DNA of 64,000 bases from Candidatus Competibacteraceae bacterium (GCA_016712625.1 JADJQQ010000004.1:496001-560000), one strand, 5' to 3'. Positions 16,987-25,673 are shown, numbered from the stretch's first letter. Numbers and translations: made by a program. Notes: a model not told the origin generated them from the letters alone.

Positions 16987-17026
16987 ACAATCCATCACCA
17001 AGTGATGGTTCGGGTTTTTTTCTGAA
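16987..17026 (+). terminator. Hairpin downstream of the dehydrogenase gene, probable terminator
   Basis: CCATCAC and GTGATGG (about 16990-17006) form a seven-pair stem with a CAA loop, followed after TTCGGG by a run of seven T. The spacing between stem and T run is longer than usual, so efficiency is uncertain. It separates the dehydrogenase from the small-RNA pair. Confidence 0.5.
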
Positions 17027-17046
17027 ACATCGCGGCAAAAATGGGT

Positions 17047-17075
17047 TTGACGCAATGCAGCAATACCGGTATACT
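17047..17075 (+). promoter_or_regulatory. Sigma70-type promoter of small RNA 1
   Basis: TTGACG (17047-17052) and TATACT (17070-17075) are separated by 17 bp. The bases right after the -35 box (CAATGCAGCAATA) are nearly repeated in the second promoter 132 bp downstream, which points to a duplication or a shared operator. Confidence 0.75.
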
Positions 17076-17081
17076 GCACCG

Positions 17082-17160
17082 CAACATTTGATGGTGAATG
17101 TGGTTTTTAAAGCTTCCTTTGGTGGTTATTTACCGGAGCGACAATAGCTCCGGTTTTTTT
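17082..17160 (+). ncRNA. Small RNA 1 of a tandem pair
   Basis: About 79 nt from the expected start to the end of the T tract. Layout: a 5' stem (ACATT/AATGT near 17094-17110), an unpaired core CTTCCTTTGGTGGTTATTT (17113-17131), and a terminator with CCGGAGC (17133-17139), GCTCCGG (17147-17153) and seven T. No reading frame fits. The core contains CUUCCUUU, complementary to Shine-Dalgarno sequences, so base-pairing repression of mRNAs is a reasonable guess. The family is not one I can name. Confidence 0.75.
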
Positions 17161-17178
17161 ATTGCAGTGCAAAAAAAC

Positions 17179-17208
17179 TTGACGCAACGCAACAATATTG
17201 CGTAATCT
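17179..17208 (+). promoter_or_regulatory. Sigma70-type promoter of small RNA 2
   Basis: TTGACG (17179-17184) and TAATCT (17203-17208) are separated by 18 bp. The spacer begins CAACGCAACAATA, matching the first promoter at 11 of 13 positions. Confidence 0.7.
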
Positions 17209-17214
17209 ATAGCC

Positions 17215-17294
17215 GACATCGAAAGATGTCGTTCTTCTCCACACCTTCCTTTGGTGGTTATTTGCCGGAACATATTACGTTCCGGCTTTTTTTT
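17215..17294 (+). ncRNA. Small RNA 2 of a tandem pair
   Basis: About 80 nt. It opens with GACATC-GAAA-GATGTC (17215-17230), a tetraloop hairpin, then an unpaired stretch ending in the core CTTCCTTTGGTGGTTATTT shared exactly with small RNA 1, then a terminator GCCGGAAC (17264-17271), GTTCCGGC (17279-17286) and eight T. Compared with RNA 1 the terminator stem has AGC/GCT replaced by AAC/GTT, a compensatory change that keeps pairing. The 5' hairpins differ in sequence. The terminator ends 22 bp before the msrQ start, so msrQ transcription would need read-through or its own signal. Confidence 0.75.
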
Positions 17295-17316
17295 GGGCTT
17301 CTTTCATTCGGCCGCC

Positions 17317-17940
17317 ATGACGCCACTGCAAACCCGCTGGCTTTCCGTTATCGGCAAGCCACTCATTTTCATCGCCTGTTTGCTCCCGATAGCCTGGTTG
17401 TGCTGGCTAGCCTGGCAGGATCAACTGGGAGCCAATCCAGTTGAAACGCTCAGCCACCGCACTGGCGACTGGAGCTTGCGTTTTCTGCTACTGACTTTAA
17501 CGGTGACGCCGTTGCGACGGCTGACCGGCTGGAACTGGCTGTTAAAATTTCGGCGGATGTTGGGCTTGTTTGCCTTTTTCCACGTTTGCCTCCACTTCAG
17601 CGTGTATTTGATTTTCGATCAGTTTTTCGATTTGGCTTCGATTATCGAAGATGTCGCCAAACGGCCCTATATCACACTCGGTTTCACCGGCTGGCTGCTA
17701 TTGCTCCCGCTGGCGGCCACGTCCACCAGCCGAATGATGAAACGCTTGGGTCGTCATTGGCAGCAATTGCATCGGCTGGTTTACCTCATCGCCGCGCTCG
17801 GCGTGCTTCACTATCTATGGCTGGTCAAAACCGATATCCGCGAACCGCTGCTATACGCTGGGCTATTGAGCGTGTTGCTGGGCTACCGGTTGTGGTGGTG
17901 GCGCGCTCACTCGACTACGGTCAAGCGTTCCACTCGCTGA
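17317..17940 (+). CDS. msrQ: Heme-binding membrane subunit of the periplasmic methionine-sulfoxide reductase system
   Basis: 207 residues with about six membrane segments, matching MsrQ (YedZ): LRFLLLTLTVTPLRRLTGW, then FRRMLGLFAFFHVCLHFSVY and HRLVYLIAALGVLHYLWLVK. The conserved His residues in these helices ligate heme. MsrQ passes electrons from the quinone pool or flavin reductase to the molybdopterin enzyme MsrP, which repairs oxidised methionine in the periplasm. No msrP is adjacent here. The ATG at 17317 is the family start; the longer frame from 17251 overlaps the small-RNA terminator. Its 3' end overlaps convergent parC by 34 bp. Confidence 0.92.
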   Translation: MTPLQTRWLSVIGKPLIFIACLLPIAWLCWLAWQDQLGANPVETLSHRTGDWSLRFLLLTLTVTPLRRLTGWNWLLKFRRMLGLFAFFHVCLHFSVYLIFDQFFDLASIIEDVAKRPYITLGFTGWLLLLPLAATSTSRMMKRLGRHWQQLHRLVYLIAALGVLHYLWLVKTDIREPLLYAGLLSVLLGYRLWWWRAHSTTVKRSTR

Positions 17941-20141
17941 AAACCGCGTGGCAGCGGTTTGCCCCGCCGACCGCGCTCGCCCGCATAATTTTCCAGATCG
18001 GCGGGCTTGATCTTCAAATCCCGTTTACCGGCGGTGAGCACCAAGCTTTTAGCCGGCGGGATGAGAGCTAGCGCCACCAATTTTTCCTCGCTACTCAGGT
18101 CGAGAATCTTGTTGCCTTTACCCTTGGACAATCGGGGAAGATCGTTTGCCGGAAACACCAGCAAGCGCCCGCCGCTACCCACCGCCGCCAAGCGGTCGGT
18201 CTCGCCATTGCCGACCGGCAGCGGCGATAAAATCCGCGCGCCGTTCGGCACGGTCAGCACCACTTTGCCCGCCTTGTTACGGCTGAGCAGATCGTCGAAG
18301 GCGCAGATGAAACCGTAACCAGCATCAGTTACCAGCAGATAAAGGTCTTCGGGATTGGCCAGCAACACACTGACAAAGCGCGCGCCATCCGGTGGACTGA
18401 GTTTTCCAGTCAAGGGTTCACCGTAGCCGCGCGCCGAGGCTAACCCCATCACTGGCAGGGTGTAAGTGCGGCCGGTGGTATCGAAAAAGACCGCCGACTG
18501 ATTGCTACGGCCTTGTGCTTGGCCGAGAAAACCGTCGCCCGCTTTATAGCTTAACGCCGTCGCGTCGATTTCACGTCCCTTGGCCGCTCGCACCCAGCCT
18601 TTTTGCGACAGCACCACCACCATCGGTTCGCTGGGCGTCAGGCTGGTTTCATCCAGGGCTTGCGCCGCCCGCCGCTCCACCAGCGGGCAGCGGCGCGGGT
18701 CGGCGTAGCGCTTGGCGTCGTCTTGAATTTCTTTTCGGATTAGCATCTTCAAGCGCTTTTCTGAACTGAGCAAGCCTTGCAACTGCTCTTGTTCCTTGCG
18801 CAGCTGATCCTGTTCGCCGCGCAGTTTCATTTCCTCTAGCCGAGCGAGGTGACGCAGCTTGGTTTCCAGAATCGCTTCGGCCTGGGCGTCGGACAATTGA
18901 AAGCGCGCCATCAGGACCGGTTTGGGTTTATCCTCGGTACGCAGGATGCGGATCACCTCATCCAGATTGAGATAGGCGATCAGCAGGCCGTCGAGGATAT
19001 GCAGGCGCTGTTCGACCTGATCGAGCCGGTACTGCAAGCGCCGGCGCACGGTGGCGATGCGGTAGCGCAGCCATTCTTCGAGGATTTGCTTGAGATTCTT
19101 GACCTGCGGTCGGCCGTCCAGGCCGATCATGTTGAGATTGACGCGGCAACTTTTTTCCAGGTCGGTGGTGGCAAATAGATGATCCATCAGCAAATCGACA
19201 TCGACCCGATTGGAGCGCAGCGCCAGCACCAGGCGAGTGGGGTTTTCATGGTCGGATTCGTCCCGCAAATCCTCGACCATCGGCAATTTTTTGTCGCGCA
19301 TTTGCGCGGCGATCTGTTCCATGATCCGTGCGCCCGACACTTGATGCGGCAAGGCGGTAATGACGACCGCCTCGCCGTTTTCCCGCTCGAAACGGGCGCG
19401 CAGCCGCACCGCGCCGTTGCCGGTTTGATAGAGTTTGCGCAGCTCCTCGCGCGGGGTAATAATTTCCGCCCCGCCGGGAAAATCGGGCGCGGGAACCAGT
19501 TCGCCCAGCGCCTCCAGTTCGGTTTCGGGTTGATCCAGCAGCCGAATGCAGGCCGCCGCGACTTCGCCCAGATTGTGCGGCGGGATGTCGGTGGCCATGC
19601 CGACCGCGATGCCGGTCGCGCCGTTGAGCAATACATGCGGCAAGCGCGCGGGCAGCAACACCGGTTCATCCAATGTGCCGTCGAAATTCGGCGTCCAGTC
19701 CACCGTGCCTTGGCCAAGTTCGGCCAACAGGATTTGCGCGAACGCCGACAGCCGTGCTTCGGTGTAGCGCATGGCGGCGAAGGATTTGGGATCGTCCGGC
19801 GAACCCCAGTTGCCCTGCCCGTCCACTAGCGGATAGCGGTAGGAGAACGGCTGCGCCATCAACACCATCGCTTCATAGCACGCTGAATCACCGTGCGGGT
19901 GGTATTTGCCGAGCACGTCGCCGACGGTGCGGGCGGATTTTTTGTGCTTGGAGTTAGCCGACAAGCCAAGCTCGGACATGGCGTAGACGATGCGCCGCTG
20001 CACCGGCTTCAGTCCGTCGCCGATGTGCGGCAAAGCCCGGTCGAGGATGACGTACATGGAATAATCCAGGTACGCTTTTTCGGTGAAAATTTTGAGCGGG
20101 ACGCGCTCCGCGCCGTCAGCGGTAAAGGTCAGTTCGGTCAT
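17907..20141 (-). CDS. parC: DNA topoisomerase IV subunit A
   Basis: 744 residues, the normal ParC length. The N-terminal breakage-reunion domain shows LDYSMYVILDRALPHIGDGLKP, GKYHPHGDSACYE and FAAMRYTEARL, with catalytic Tyr126. The quinolone-resistance region has Ser86 and Glu90 at the positions equal to E. coli Ser80 and Glu84, the sensitive state. The C-terminal beta-pinwheel blades are present but relaxed, as in ParC and unlike GyrA, with no GyrA box evident. ParC works with ParE to decatenate replicated chromosomes; parE is not in the window. Confidence 0.96.
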   Translation of the reverse strand: MTELTFTADGAERVPLKIFTEKAYLDYSMYVILDRALPHIGDGLKPVQRRIVYAMSELGLSANSKHKKSARTVGDVLGKYHPHGDSACYEAMVLMAQPFSYRYPLVDGQGNWGSPDDPKSFAAMRYTEARLSAFAQILLAELGQGTVDWTPNFDGTLDEPVLLPARLPHVLLNGATGIAVGMATDIPPHNLGEVAAACIRLLDQPETELEALGELVPAPDFPGGAEIITPREELRKLYQTGNGAVRLRARFERENGEAVVITALPHQVSGARIMEQIAAQMRDKKLPMVEDLRDESDHENPTRLVLALRSNRVDVDLLMDHLFATTDLEKSCRVNLNMIGLDGRPQVKNLKQILEEWLRYRIATVRRRLQYRLDQVEQRLHILDGLLIAYLNLDEVIRILRTEDKPKPVLMARFQLSDAQAEAILETKLRHLARLEEMKLRGEQDQLRKEQEQLQGLLSSEKRLKMLIRKEIQDDAKRYADPRRCPLVERRAAQALDETSLTPSEPMVVVLSQKGWVRAAKGREIDATALSYKAGDGFLGQAQGRSNQSAVFFDTTGRTYTLPVMGLASARGYGEPLTGKLSPPDGARFVSVLLANPEDLYLLVTDAGYGFICAFDDLLSRNKAGKVVLTVPNGARILSPLPVGNGETDRLAAVGSGGRLLVFPANDLPRLSKGKGNKILDLSSEEKLVALALIPPAKSLVLTAGKRDLKIKPADLENYAGERGRRGKPLPRGFQRVERLTVVE

Positions 20142-20154
20142 TCAGAAACAAGGC

Positions 20155-20535
20155 TCAGCGGTTGGGAAAGAGTTCGGCCAGATCGATTGCGGCATCGGGA
20201 TAGAGAATAGGCGCAATTTGGCCGGTGCGGCGACAATCTCGCTGCTCGTATACGCTGTTAAGGGGTTGGCGGTAGATTTCGAATTGCCGGTTTTGAATAT
20301 CCAGCAGCCACACTTCCGGGATTGGGCGAGAGAGAAACCGGCTACTTGCCTGATAAGCCATCGCCATCACGCTGCGAACCATCGTCTGCGGCAGGCTCTG
20401 GCCATCACCGATGCGAACGCATCTTCGGCGCGATGATCCACCATCATCGACTGACAACTTGAAATTGGGCATCTCGCTAAGTTCACTTTGACGAATAATG
20501 AGGGTGAACATTGCGTTTATTCCTAATGAGCACAA
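20155..20535 (-). pseudogene. Uma2-family (DUF820) endonuclease-like remnant
   Basis: The last 60 residues (IPEVWLLDIQNRQFEIYRQ, then PILYPDAAIDLAELFP) match the C-terminal half of Uma2/DUF820 proteins, a restriction-endonuclease-like fold. The N-terminal part of the frame shows none of the expected conserved Asp/Glu-x-Lys segment. The family is usually about 190 residues and the fragment lacks the first two strands. It lies 13 bp after the parC start region on the same strand. Probably a dead fragment. Confidence 0.55.
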
Positions 20536-20619
20536 TGATCCTTAAGGCGCGATTCATAGATTATTGATAAAAGTATAGCCTCGACCGCATCACTGACTCC
20601 AATCTAAGAAAGCTGACTT

Positions 20620-21513
20620 ATGTCACCGAAAACCTTGAACGTTGGCTTGGCGCAACAAGCCTGTACCAGCGACCGCGACGCCAATCTGGCCGCCAGCCTC
20701 AACAGCATCCGCGAACTGGCCGACCACGGCGCACAATTGATTGTGTTGCCGGAACTGCACGCGCATCCTTATTTCTGCCAAATCGAAGACCCGGTGTCGT
20801 TTAATTTGGCCGAAGCGATCCCCGGCCCGACGACTCATGCGATCAGCGCGATCGCGCGGGAATTGGGCGTGGTCGTGGTCGCCTCCGTGTTCGAACGCCG
20901 CGCGCCGGGGCTATATCACAACACTGCGGTAGTCATCGAACGTGACGGCGATGTCATCGGCACTTATCGCAAAATGCACATTCCCGACGATCCAGGCTAT
21001 TACGAAAAATACTACTTCACCCCCGGCGATTTAGGCTTCACCCCCATTGACACCTCGGTCGGGCGGCTCGGCGTGCTGGTGTGCTGGGATCAATGGTTTC
21101 CCGAAGCGGCACGACTGATGGCGCTGGCCGGAGCGGAACTGCTCTTGTATCCCACCGCCATCGGCTGGAACCCCGACGAGGTGGAAGAGGAACGGCAGCG
21201 GCAGTGGGAAGCCTGGATCATCATTCAGCGGGCGCACGCCATCGCCAACGGCATTCCAGCGGTCGTCTGCAATCGCGTTGGCTTCGAACCCGATCCATCC
21301 GGCCAAACGCCCGGCATCTCCTTCTGGGGCACCAGTTTTATCGTCGGTCCACAAGGCGAATGGCTAGCCACCGCCTCCGCTGAAGAACCAGCCACACTGA
21401 CGGCCGAACTGGATTTGAGCCATTCCGAATCGGTGCGACGGGCTTGGCCTTACCTGCGCGACCGGCGCATCGACGCCTACGGCGGCTTGCTGAAACGCTA
21501 TCTGGATCGGTGA
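20620..21513 (+). CDS. aguB: N-carbamoylputrescine amidase
   Basis: 297 residues of the nitrilase superfamily. The Glu-Lys-Cys triad is visible as LPELHAHPYF, YRKMHIPDDPGYYEKYYFTPGD and LVCWDQWFPEAAR. The DPGYYEKYYF and GISFWGTSFI segments are specific to the AguB branch, which hydrolyses N-carbamoylputrescine to putrescine, CO2 and ammonia in the arginine-decarboxylase route. The usual partner agmatine deiminase (aguA) is not in the window. The next gene starts 11 bp downstream and may be co-transcribed. Confidence 0.92.
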   Translation: MSPKTLNVGLAQQACTSDRDANLAASLNSIRELADHGAQLIVLPELHAHPYFCQIEDPVSFNLAEAIPGPTTHAISAIARELGVVVVASVFERRAPGLYHNTAVVIERDGDVIGTYRKMHIPDDPGYYEKYYFTPGDLGFTPIDTSVGRLGVLVCWDQWFPEAARLMALAGAELLLYPTAIGWNPDEVEEERQRQWEAWIIIQRAHAIANGIPAVVCNRVGFEPDPSGQTPGISFWGTSFIVGPQGEWLATASAEEPATLTAELDLSHSESVRRAWPYLRDRRIDAYGGLLKRYLDR

Positions 21514-21524
21514 GAGACGACGCC

Positions 21525-22391
21525 ATGCCGACGCCCGCCGACCGACTCCGCGCCCTGCTCGCCCGACCGGGCTTGCTACTGATGCCGGGCTGTCACGATG
21601 CTCTGTCCGCCAAGCTGGCGGAACAAGCCGGCTTCCCCACCGCTTTCATGAGCGGCTTTGCCGTCTCCGCCGTTCGGCTGGGCTTGCCCGACACGGGGTT
21701 GATTTCCTACGGCGAGCTGATCGACCAGGGCCGGAACATCTGTAGCGCGGTGAGTATTCCGCTGTTCGGCGATGGCGATACCGGCTTTGGCAACCCGCTC
21801 AACGTGCGGCGCACCGTTGAAGGCTACGCCCGCGCCGGCTTCGGTTGCATCATGATCGAAGACCAGCTCATGCCCAAACGCTGCGGCCACACGCGCGGCA
21901 AAGCGGTGGTCGGCCGGGAGGAAGCGCTGTTGCGGGTGCAAGCGGCAGTGGACGCGCGCAACGAAGGGACCGATATTCTGATCATGGGACGAACTGACGC
22001 CCGCGCCACCGACGGCTTGGACGAAGCCATTGTCCGCTGTCAGGCGTTCGTGGAAATCGGCGCGGATATCACCTTCCTGGAAGCCCCATTGAGCGAAGCG
22101 GAAATGCAGCGTTACGGCGCGGAAGTTCCTGGTTACAAGATGGTCAATCTGATCGAGTCCGGCAAAACGCCGCTATTGCCATTGCCGCGGCTAGAAGCCA
22201 TCGGCTACAAGATCGCCGTCTATCCACTGACTTTGTTGAATGTGTCAATCAAGGCAATGCAAGCAGCGCTGGAACGCATCCGGCGCGGAGAGGCAGTCGA
22301 GGTGCTGGACTTCACCGACTTACAAGCCGTAGCCGGTTTTCCAGATTATTACGCCGGCGAGGCGCGTTACAGCGCGGTGCGAAAGGATTGA
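21525..22391 (+). CDS. Isocitrate lyase / PEP mutase family enzyme
   Basis: 288 residues forming a TIM barrel with the family signature EDQLMPKRCGH (Lys-Arg-Cys-Gly-His) and the metal-site segments GDGDTGFGNP and GRTDARAT. The length and KRCGH form place it near 2-methylisocitrate lyase, oxaloacetate decarboxylase and carboxyphosphonoenolpyruvate mutase; I cannot choose among them. No prpC or prpD neighbours support methylcitrate metabolism. The ATG at 21525 lies 11 bp after aguB. The stop overlaps the convergent phosphatase gene by 25 bp. Confidence 0.85.
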   Translation: MPTPADRLRALLARPGLLLMPGCHDALSAKLAEQAGFPTAFMSGFAVSAVRLGLPDTGLISYGELIDQGRNICSAVSIPLFGDGDTGFGNPLNVRRTVEGYARAGFGCIMIEDQLMPKRCGHTRGKAVVGREEALLRVQAAVDARNEGTDILIMGRTDARATDGLDEAIVRCQAFVEIGADITFLEAPLSEAEMQRYGAEVPGYKMVNLIESGKTPLLPLPRLEAIGYKIAVYPLTLLNVSIKAMQAALERIRRGEAVEVLDFTDLQAVAGFPDYYAGEARYSAVRKD

Positions 22392-22993
22392 TGAGCGGTT
22401 AACGCCTCCCGCCAGATTTCTCGCTCCGCTTGCAGCCAATGTTCCCGCGCGTCCTGATCCGACTGACGCTGGCTTAGCTCGAAGGCGCGTTGGCGGATAC
22501 GGTCTCCGTGCCGGACCGTCAAATCCTGGCGGCAACCGTGGTACGCCTCCCAGGTCGGATAGACTTCTGGCCGAGCGCGCAGCATGAGCTTCATCGCATC
22601 CTCCACGCTCGCGCCTTCGACCAAGGTCAGATACGTCAACACCACGAGCGGGGAGCGATTGATACCAGCCGTGCAATGCACATAGACCCGATGCCTGTCA
22701 GTCAGTAGCTCATCCAAGGTCCGCACCGCCGCTGGCAGGCCGCGCCGCTGATCTTCCGGATCGAAATCCCGCATTGGACAGCGCGCCATCCTTAGCCCAA
22801 GCTGGCGGCCATGCTCAACGTGACGCTGGTAGTCGATCTCCAGCTTTTCCAGACATTCATCATGCTGCACCGACAGCATCGCGCTCATTTGCACTTCCGC
22901 GCGCAGCCGGTCAATATCGCCTACATGGCGCGGGCAACTGCCCACCACCAAATCGTGACGGATCACATTCCAGTTCAGTCGCCAGTTCCACAT
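22367..22993 (-). CDS. Dual-specificity protein phosphatase-like protein
   Basis: 208 residues with the signature VYVHCTAGINRSP (HCxxGxxRS, nucleophilic Cys in the P-loop). The N-terminal part VVGSCPRHVGDIDRL and AMLSVQHDEC resembles the start of laforin/cyanobacterial-type atypical phosphatases, and the general-acid Asp is likely in ARCPMRDFDPED. After residue 170 the protein is helical and charged. Substrate is unknown; carbohydrate or protein phosphate are both possible. It precedes the DUF190-crcB genes on a separate start two bases away from the DUF190 stop. Confidence 0.85.
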   Translation of the reverse strand: MWNWRLNWNVIRHDLVVGSCPRHVGDIDRLRAEVQMSAMLSVQHDECLEKLEIDYQRHVEHGRQLGLRMARCPMRDFDPEDQRRGLPAAVRTLDELLTDRHRVYVHCTAGINRSPLVVLTYLTLVEGASVEDAMKLMLRARPEVYPTWEAYHGCRQDLTVRHGDRIRQRAFELSQRQSDQDAREHWLQAEREIWREALTAHQSFRTAL

Positions 22994-22995
22994 CG

Positions 22996-23346
22996 TCAGC
23001 GAGCTTCCAACCGTTGTTTATCGTCCCGCTCTGGCGCCGTCACACCGAATCGAGCCGGAATCAACGCATAGAACACCCGGATTTTTTCGGACTGCATTAA
23101 ATCGAGCAACTGCCGCGCTTCAGCATCCGTCACGATGAACTCCACTTCCACCGTCACACTGCCCGCCAGCTCGAAAAAATGATCCTCGTGCAACTGATGG
23201 TGACGGCCAAAACCGCCGAGCGCCCGGAAAGCGGAACCGCCCCGAAGGGCCATCCGGTTACCCTGTTCGAGCAACCACTCCCATAACAGTATGCCGTGAT
23301 GCCGTTTGTTTTCGCGGACGTAGAATCTTAAAAATGAACCTTCCAT
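22996..23346 (-). CDS. DUF190 family protein
   Basis: 116 residues beginning MEGSFLRFYVRENKRHHG, with LLEQGNRMALRGGSAFRALGGFG as the conserved DUF190 core and a PII-like alpha-beta layout. DUF190 proteins are commonly next to crcB, as here, and may be small regulators or sensors in fluoride tolerance; this role is inference. The ATG at 23346 has GGAGAG upstream, and the longer frame to 23388 is not supported. Confidence 0.8.
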   Translation of the reverse strand: MEGSFLRFYVRENKRHHGILLWEWLLEQGNRMALRGGSAFRALGGFGRHHQLHEDHFFELAGSVTVEVEFIVTDAEARQLLDLMQSEKIRVFYALIPARFGVTAPERDDKQRLEAR

Positions 23347-23401
23347 CGCTGACTCTCCAGTTGATGGTGTATCGCCATCAGCGATCAAACCGCGCCGCTT
23401 T

Positions 23402-23791
23402 TTAAGAGCGAACCAAAAACCACCGAACGGTCAGAATGCCCAAAGCGGTCAGCGCCAGCGAGCCGAACAAATGCAGGCCCGCCGCCGCCGCCGCCCAACC
23501 GAATTGGCCGCGTGTCAATAAAGAGACTACCTCGGCTGAAAAAGTGGAAAAGGTGGTCAAACCACCCATGAACCCGGTGACGACCAGCAGGCGGATTTCG
23601 GGCGGCAGACTGGTATTGATGGAAAAAAACGCCACCGCCACTCCCACCAGATAACCGCCCAACAAATTGGCCGCTAGCGTCCCCAGCGGCACTGTCGGAA
23701 AAAGCGGATTGAATAAGAGGCCCAGCCACCAGCGCAGGCAAGCGCCCAAACCAGCGCCGCCGAACACGGCAAAAAAGGAATAGATGCCCAT
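23402..23791 (-). CDS. crcB: Fluoride-specific ion channel
   Basis: 129 residues with four membrane helices. GGAGLGACLRWWLG, LGTLAANLLGGYLVG and TGFMGGLTTFSTFS match CrcB/Fluc, with the Asn and the Phe pair that line the fluoride pore. It exports fluoride as a dual-topology dimer. The start at 23791 follows GGAGATGGG. It sits directly upstream of DUF190 in the same direction. No convincing fluoride riboswitch is seen upstream. Confidence 0.93.
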   Translation of the reverse strand: MGIYSFFAVFGGAGLGACLRWWLGLLFNPLFPTVPLGTLAANLLGGYLVGVAVAFFSINTSLPPEIRLLVVTGFMGGLTTFSTFSAEVVSLLTRGQFGWAAAAAGLHLFGSLALTALGILTVRWFLVRS

Positions 23792-23880
23792 CCCATCTCC
23801 ACTACCCAGCGATTCGACTGTTGCAGAATAGCCGGTAACGGCGGAAATCACCTCCTGTGCGGTGGGGCAAACGTCAAACT

Positions 23881-24225
23881 TTAGCCTTTAAACTCCTCGT
23901 AGGCGCGCAACGCATCGGCGGCGTACATCAACGATGGCCCGCCCCCCATGTAAACGGCGACCGCCAGCGTTTCATTAAGCTGCTCGCGGGTCACTCCCAA
24001 GCGCACCAAGGTTTTGGTATGAAAGCCGATGCAACCATCGCAACGGGTAGCGACCCCGATAGCCAGCGCGATCAATTCCTTTTGCAATTCCGACAGCACG
24101 CCCGGCGCCATTGCCGCTTTTGCCATCGCCCCGAAACCGGCCATGGTTCCATCCGCCTCCTTGCGGAATGGGACCAGAGCCTGATTGATATCCTGGGTTA
24201 TTTGCTTGAAGGATTTGCTGGCCAT
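23881..24225 (-). CDS. Carboxymuconolactone decarboxylase / AhpD-like protein
   Basis: 114 residues, all helical, with the CxxC motif RCDGCIGFHTKTLVRLG followed by His. This pattern is that of the AhpD-like branch, where the Cys pair and His act in peroxide or disulfide chemistry. The first 35 residues and the ending YMGGGPSLMYAADALRAYEEF are typical. Substrate unknown. It is followed upstream by a DUF2892 protein gene six bases away, so the two are likely co-transcribed. Confidence 0.88.
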   Translation of the reverse strand: MASKSFKQITQDINQALVPFRKEADGTMAGFGAMAKAAMAPGVLSELQKELIALAIGVATRCDGCIGFHTKTLVRLGVTREQLNETLAVAVYMGGGPSLMYAADALRAYEEFKG

Positions 24226-24231
24226 TGCGTT

Positions 24232-24444
24232 CTATCGGGTTGAGCTTTGATCGGTCGAACCCACATTACAGGTATTCATACCCAGCAAGGTATAAGCCGG
24301 GCAAAACCGGAATATCCCGGTTAGCAGCGGCACGATGCCAATCCAACCCCACACGCCAATCACGCCGGTGAGGGCCAAGAGGATCAAGATCGCGCCGACG
24401 GCGATCCGAATGATTCGATCTGGATTTCCAACATTGATCTGCAT
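24232..24444 (-). CDS. DUF2892 small membrane protein
   Basis: 70 residues starting MQINVGNPDRIIRIAVGAIL, two membrane helices and the ending FCPAYTLLGMNTC. This matches DUF2892 (YgaP-type membrane domain, inner membrane), often near rhodanese or thiol genes. GAGAGG precedes the ATG at 24444; the frame to 24492 would add an unlikely N-terminus overlapping the next gene. It pairs with the downstream AhpD-like gene. Confidence 0.85.
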   Translation of the reverse strand: MQINVGNPDRIIRIAVGAILILLALTGVIGVWGWIGIVPLLTGIFRFCPAYTLLGMNTCNVGSTDQSSTR

Positions 24445-24491
24445 GACGACACCTCTCAACGAATTGCTACGATTACACCAGAAAAACAACA

Positions 24492-25502
24492 TTACTCAGG
24501 CAAACAAATCTCGCGACGCCAGACCGCGACCAGCGTTCGCGCCGCCAAGGCCCCAATCACCAGGCTCAGCAGCAATAACAGCCCGTATCCCAGCGCGGTA
24601 AAAATCGCATCCGGCAGATAGGTGCTCATGACCAGCGTGGCGAGCGTCAGAGCAGCCAAGGGAAAGGAATAAGCCCAGGCCGAAATAAAAAACGGCAACC
24701 GGAGAAACCGCAGGGCGTTGCTGGCCAACAATATCCCCAAAAACAAGGCGGTGTAATAAAGAATACGAGCGAAAGCATCGATCCCGCCAATCAAGTGCGT
24801 ATAGGCGATGAAACCAACCGAGGGCGGAGCCAATAAAATAAACAAGGTCGGCGTCAACCGCGCTGGCAGTGGTTCATGAAAAATCAGCCGATACAACACA
24901 ATAGTCATCAGCACAATCCAAAACACCACGCCAATGCTGAAGAAGAACCAGGACAGTTCCAGTGATGCGGCTAATCGGACGCCCGCCACTGGCACGATAA
25001 TATTGCCGACCACCGGAATGAACCATGCCGGATTGATATGTTGGATGGCGTAATGCGTGTGGTGAATCCAACTGCCGAAAATAGCCACGGTCAAGCACAG
25101 ATGTAAGGTCATACCCACGACCCACAACCAAAATGCCGCCACTGGCGCGGCGTCCGCATAACACACTGCGAGTAATAGCAAGGAAATGGAAATGGTCGGA
25201 ATGAAGTTGACCCGAACAGGATGCCGCATTTCCATTTTGACCGCGCGCGGGTAACGGAGTGCTTTCAAACTGTAAAAAACAATTAACAGTATAAACAACG
25301 CGCTCGCCACTCCGCGCAGTCCCTCCCCCACTATGACCGGCATCCCTAAAACGGCGTGGGCTTTCATCCAGGCCAGCGCTAAACCCGCCGTGCCCATGAC
25401 CGTGGAAAAAATAGCGACCGGCAAATGTTCCAACCGCTGTGACTGCACTACGTCTGACGATGCGCCGTTTGGAGCGCCAGACACGGGAGATGGAGAATTC
25501 AT
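24492..25502 (-). CDS. SLAC1/TehA-family anion channel (TDT family)
   Basis: 336 residues with about ten membrane helices. LEHLPVAIFSTVMGTAGLALAW at the N-terminus and ISISLLLLAVCYA, INPAWFIPVVGNIIVPVAG later fit the tellurite-resistance/dicarboxylate transporter family with its five inverted helix pairs and central Phe gate. Some members export anions, C4-dicarboxylates or sulfite; the substrate here cannot be told. The start is uncertain: 25502 (MNSPSP) begins just before the conserved part, while 25589 adds a 29-residue tail; neither has a clear ribosome site. Confidence 0.82.
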   Translation of the reverse strand: MNSPSPVSGAPNGASSDVVQSQRLEHLPVAIFSTVMGTAGLALAWMKAHAVLGMPVIVGEGLRGVASALFILLIVFYSLKALRYPRAVKMEMRHPVRVNFIPTISISLLLLAVCYADAAPVAAFWLWVVGMTLHLCLTVAIFGSWIHHTHYAIQHINPAWFIPVVGNIIVPVAGVRLAASLELSWFFFSIGVVFWIVLMTIVLYRLIFHEPLPARLTPTLFILLAPPSVGFIAYTHLIGGIDAFARILYYTALFLGILLASNALRFLRLPFFISAWAYSFPLAALTLATLVMSTYLPDAIFTALGYGLLLLLSLVIGALAARTLVAVWRREICLPE

Positions 25503-25673
25503 AACATAAGTCTTTGATAGAAATTTGGAATTTGATTCGCTACGCTGGCTGGCGGCTGGTGGTTGGTCCAAAAAAATTTCCGCTTCCATTTATTATATTA
25601 TAATACTCTAATATTTAATTAGAAGCCTCATGGGCTGATTTGCTAGGCTTATTTTCTAACTGATCCGCCTCAA

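Noticed and set aside
23792..23880. Possible fluoride riboswitch upstream of crcB
   Set aside because: There is a GGAGGTGATTTCCGCC-like stretch, but the first stem has a mismatch and the pseudoknot partner typical of the crcB motif is not evident.
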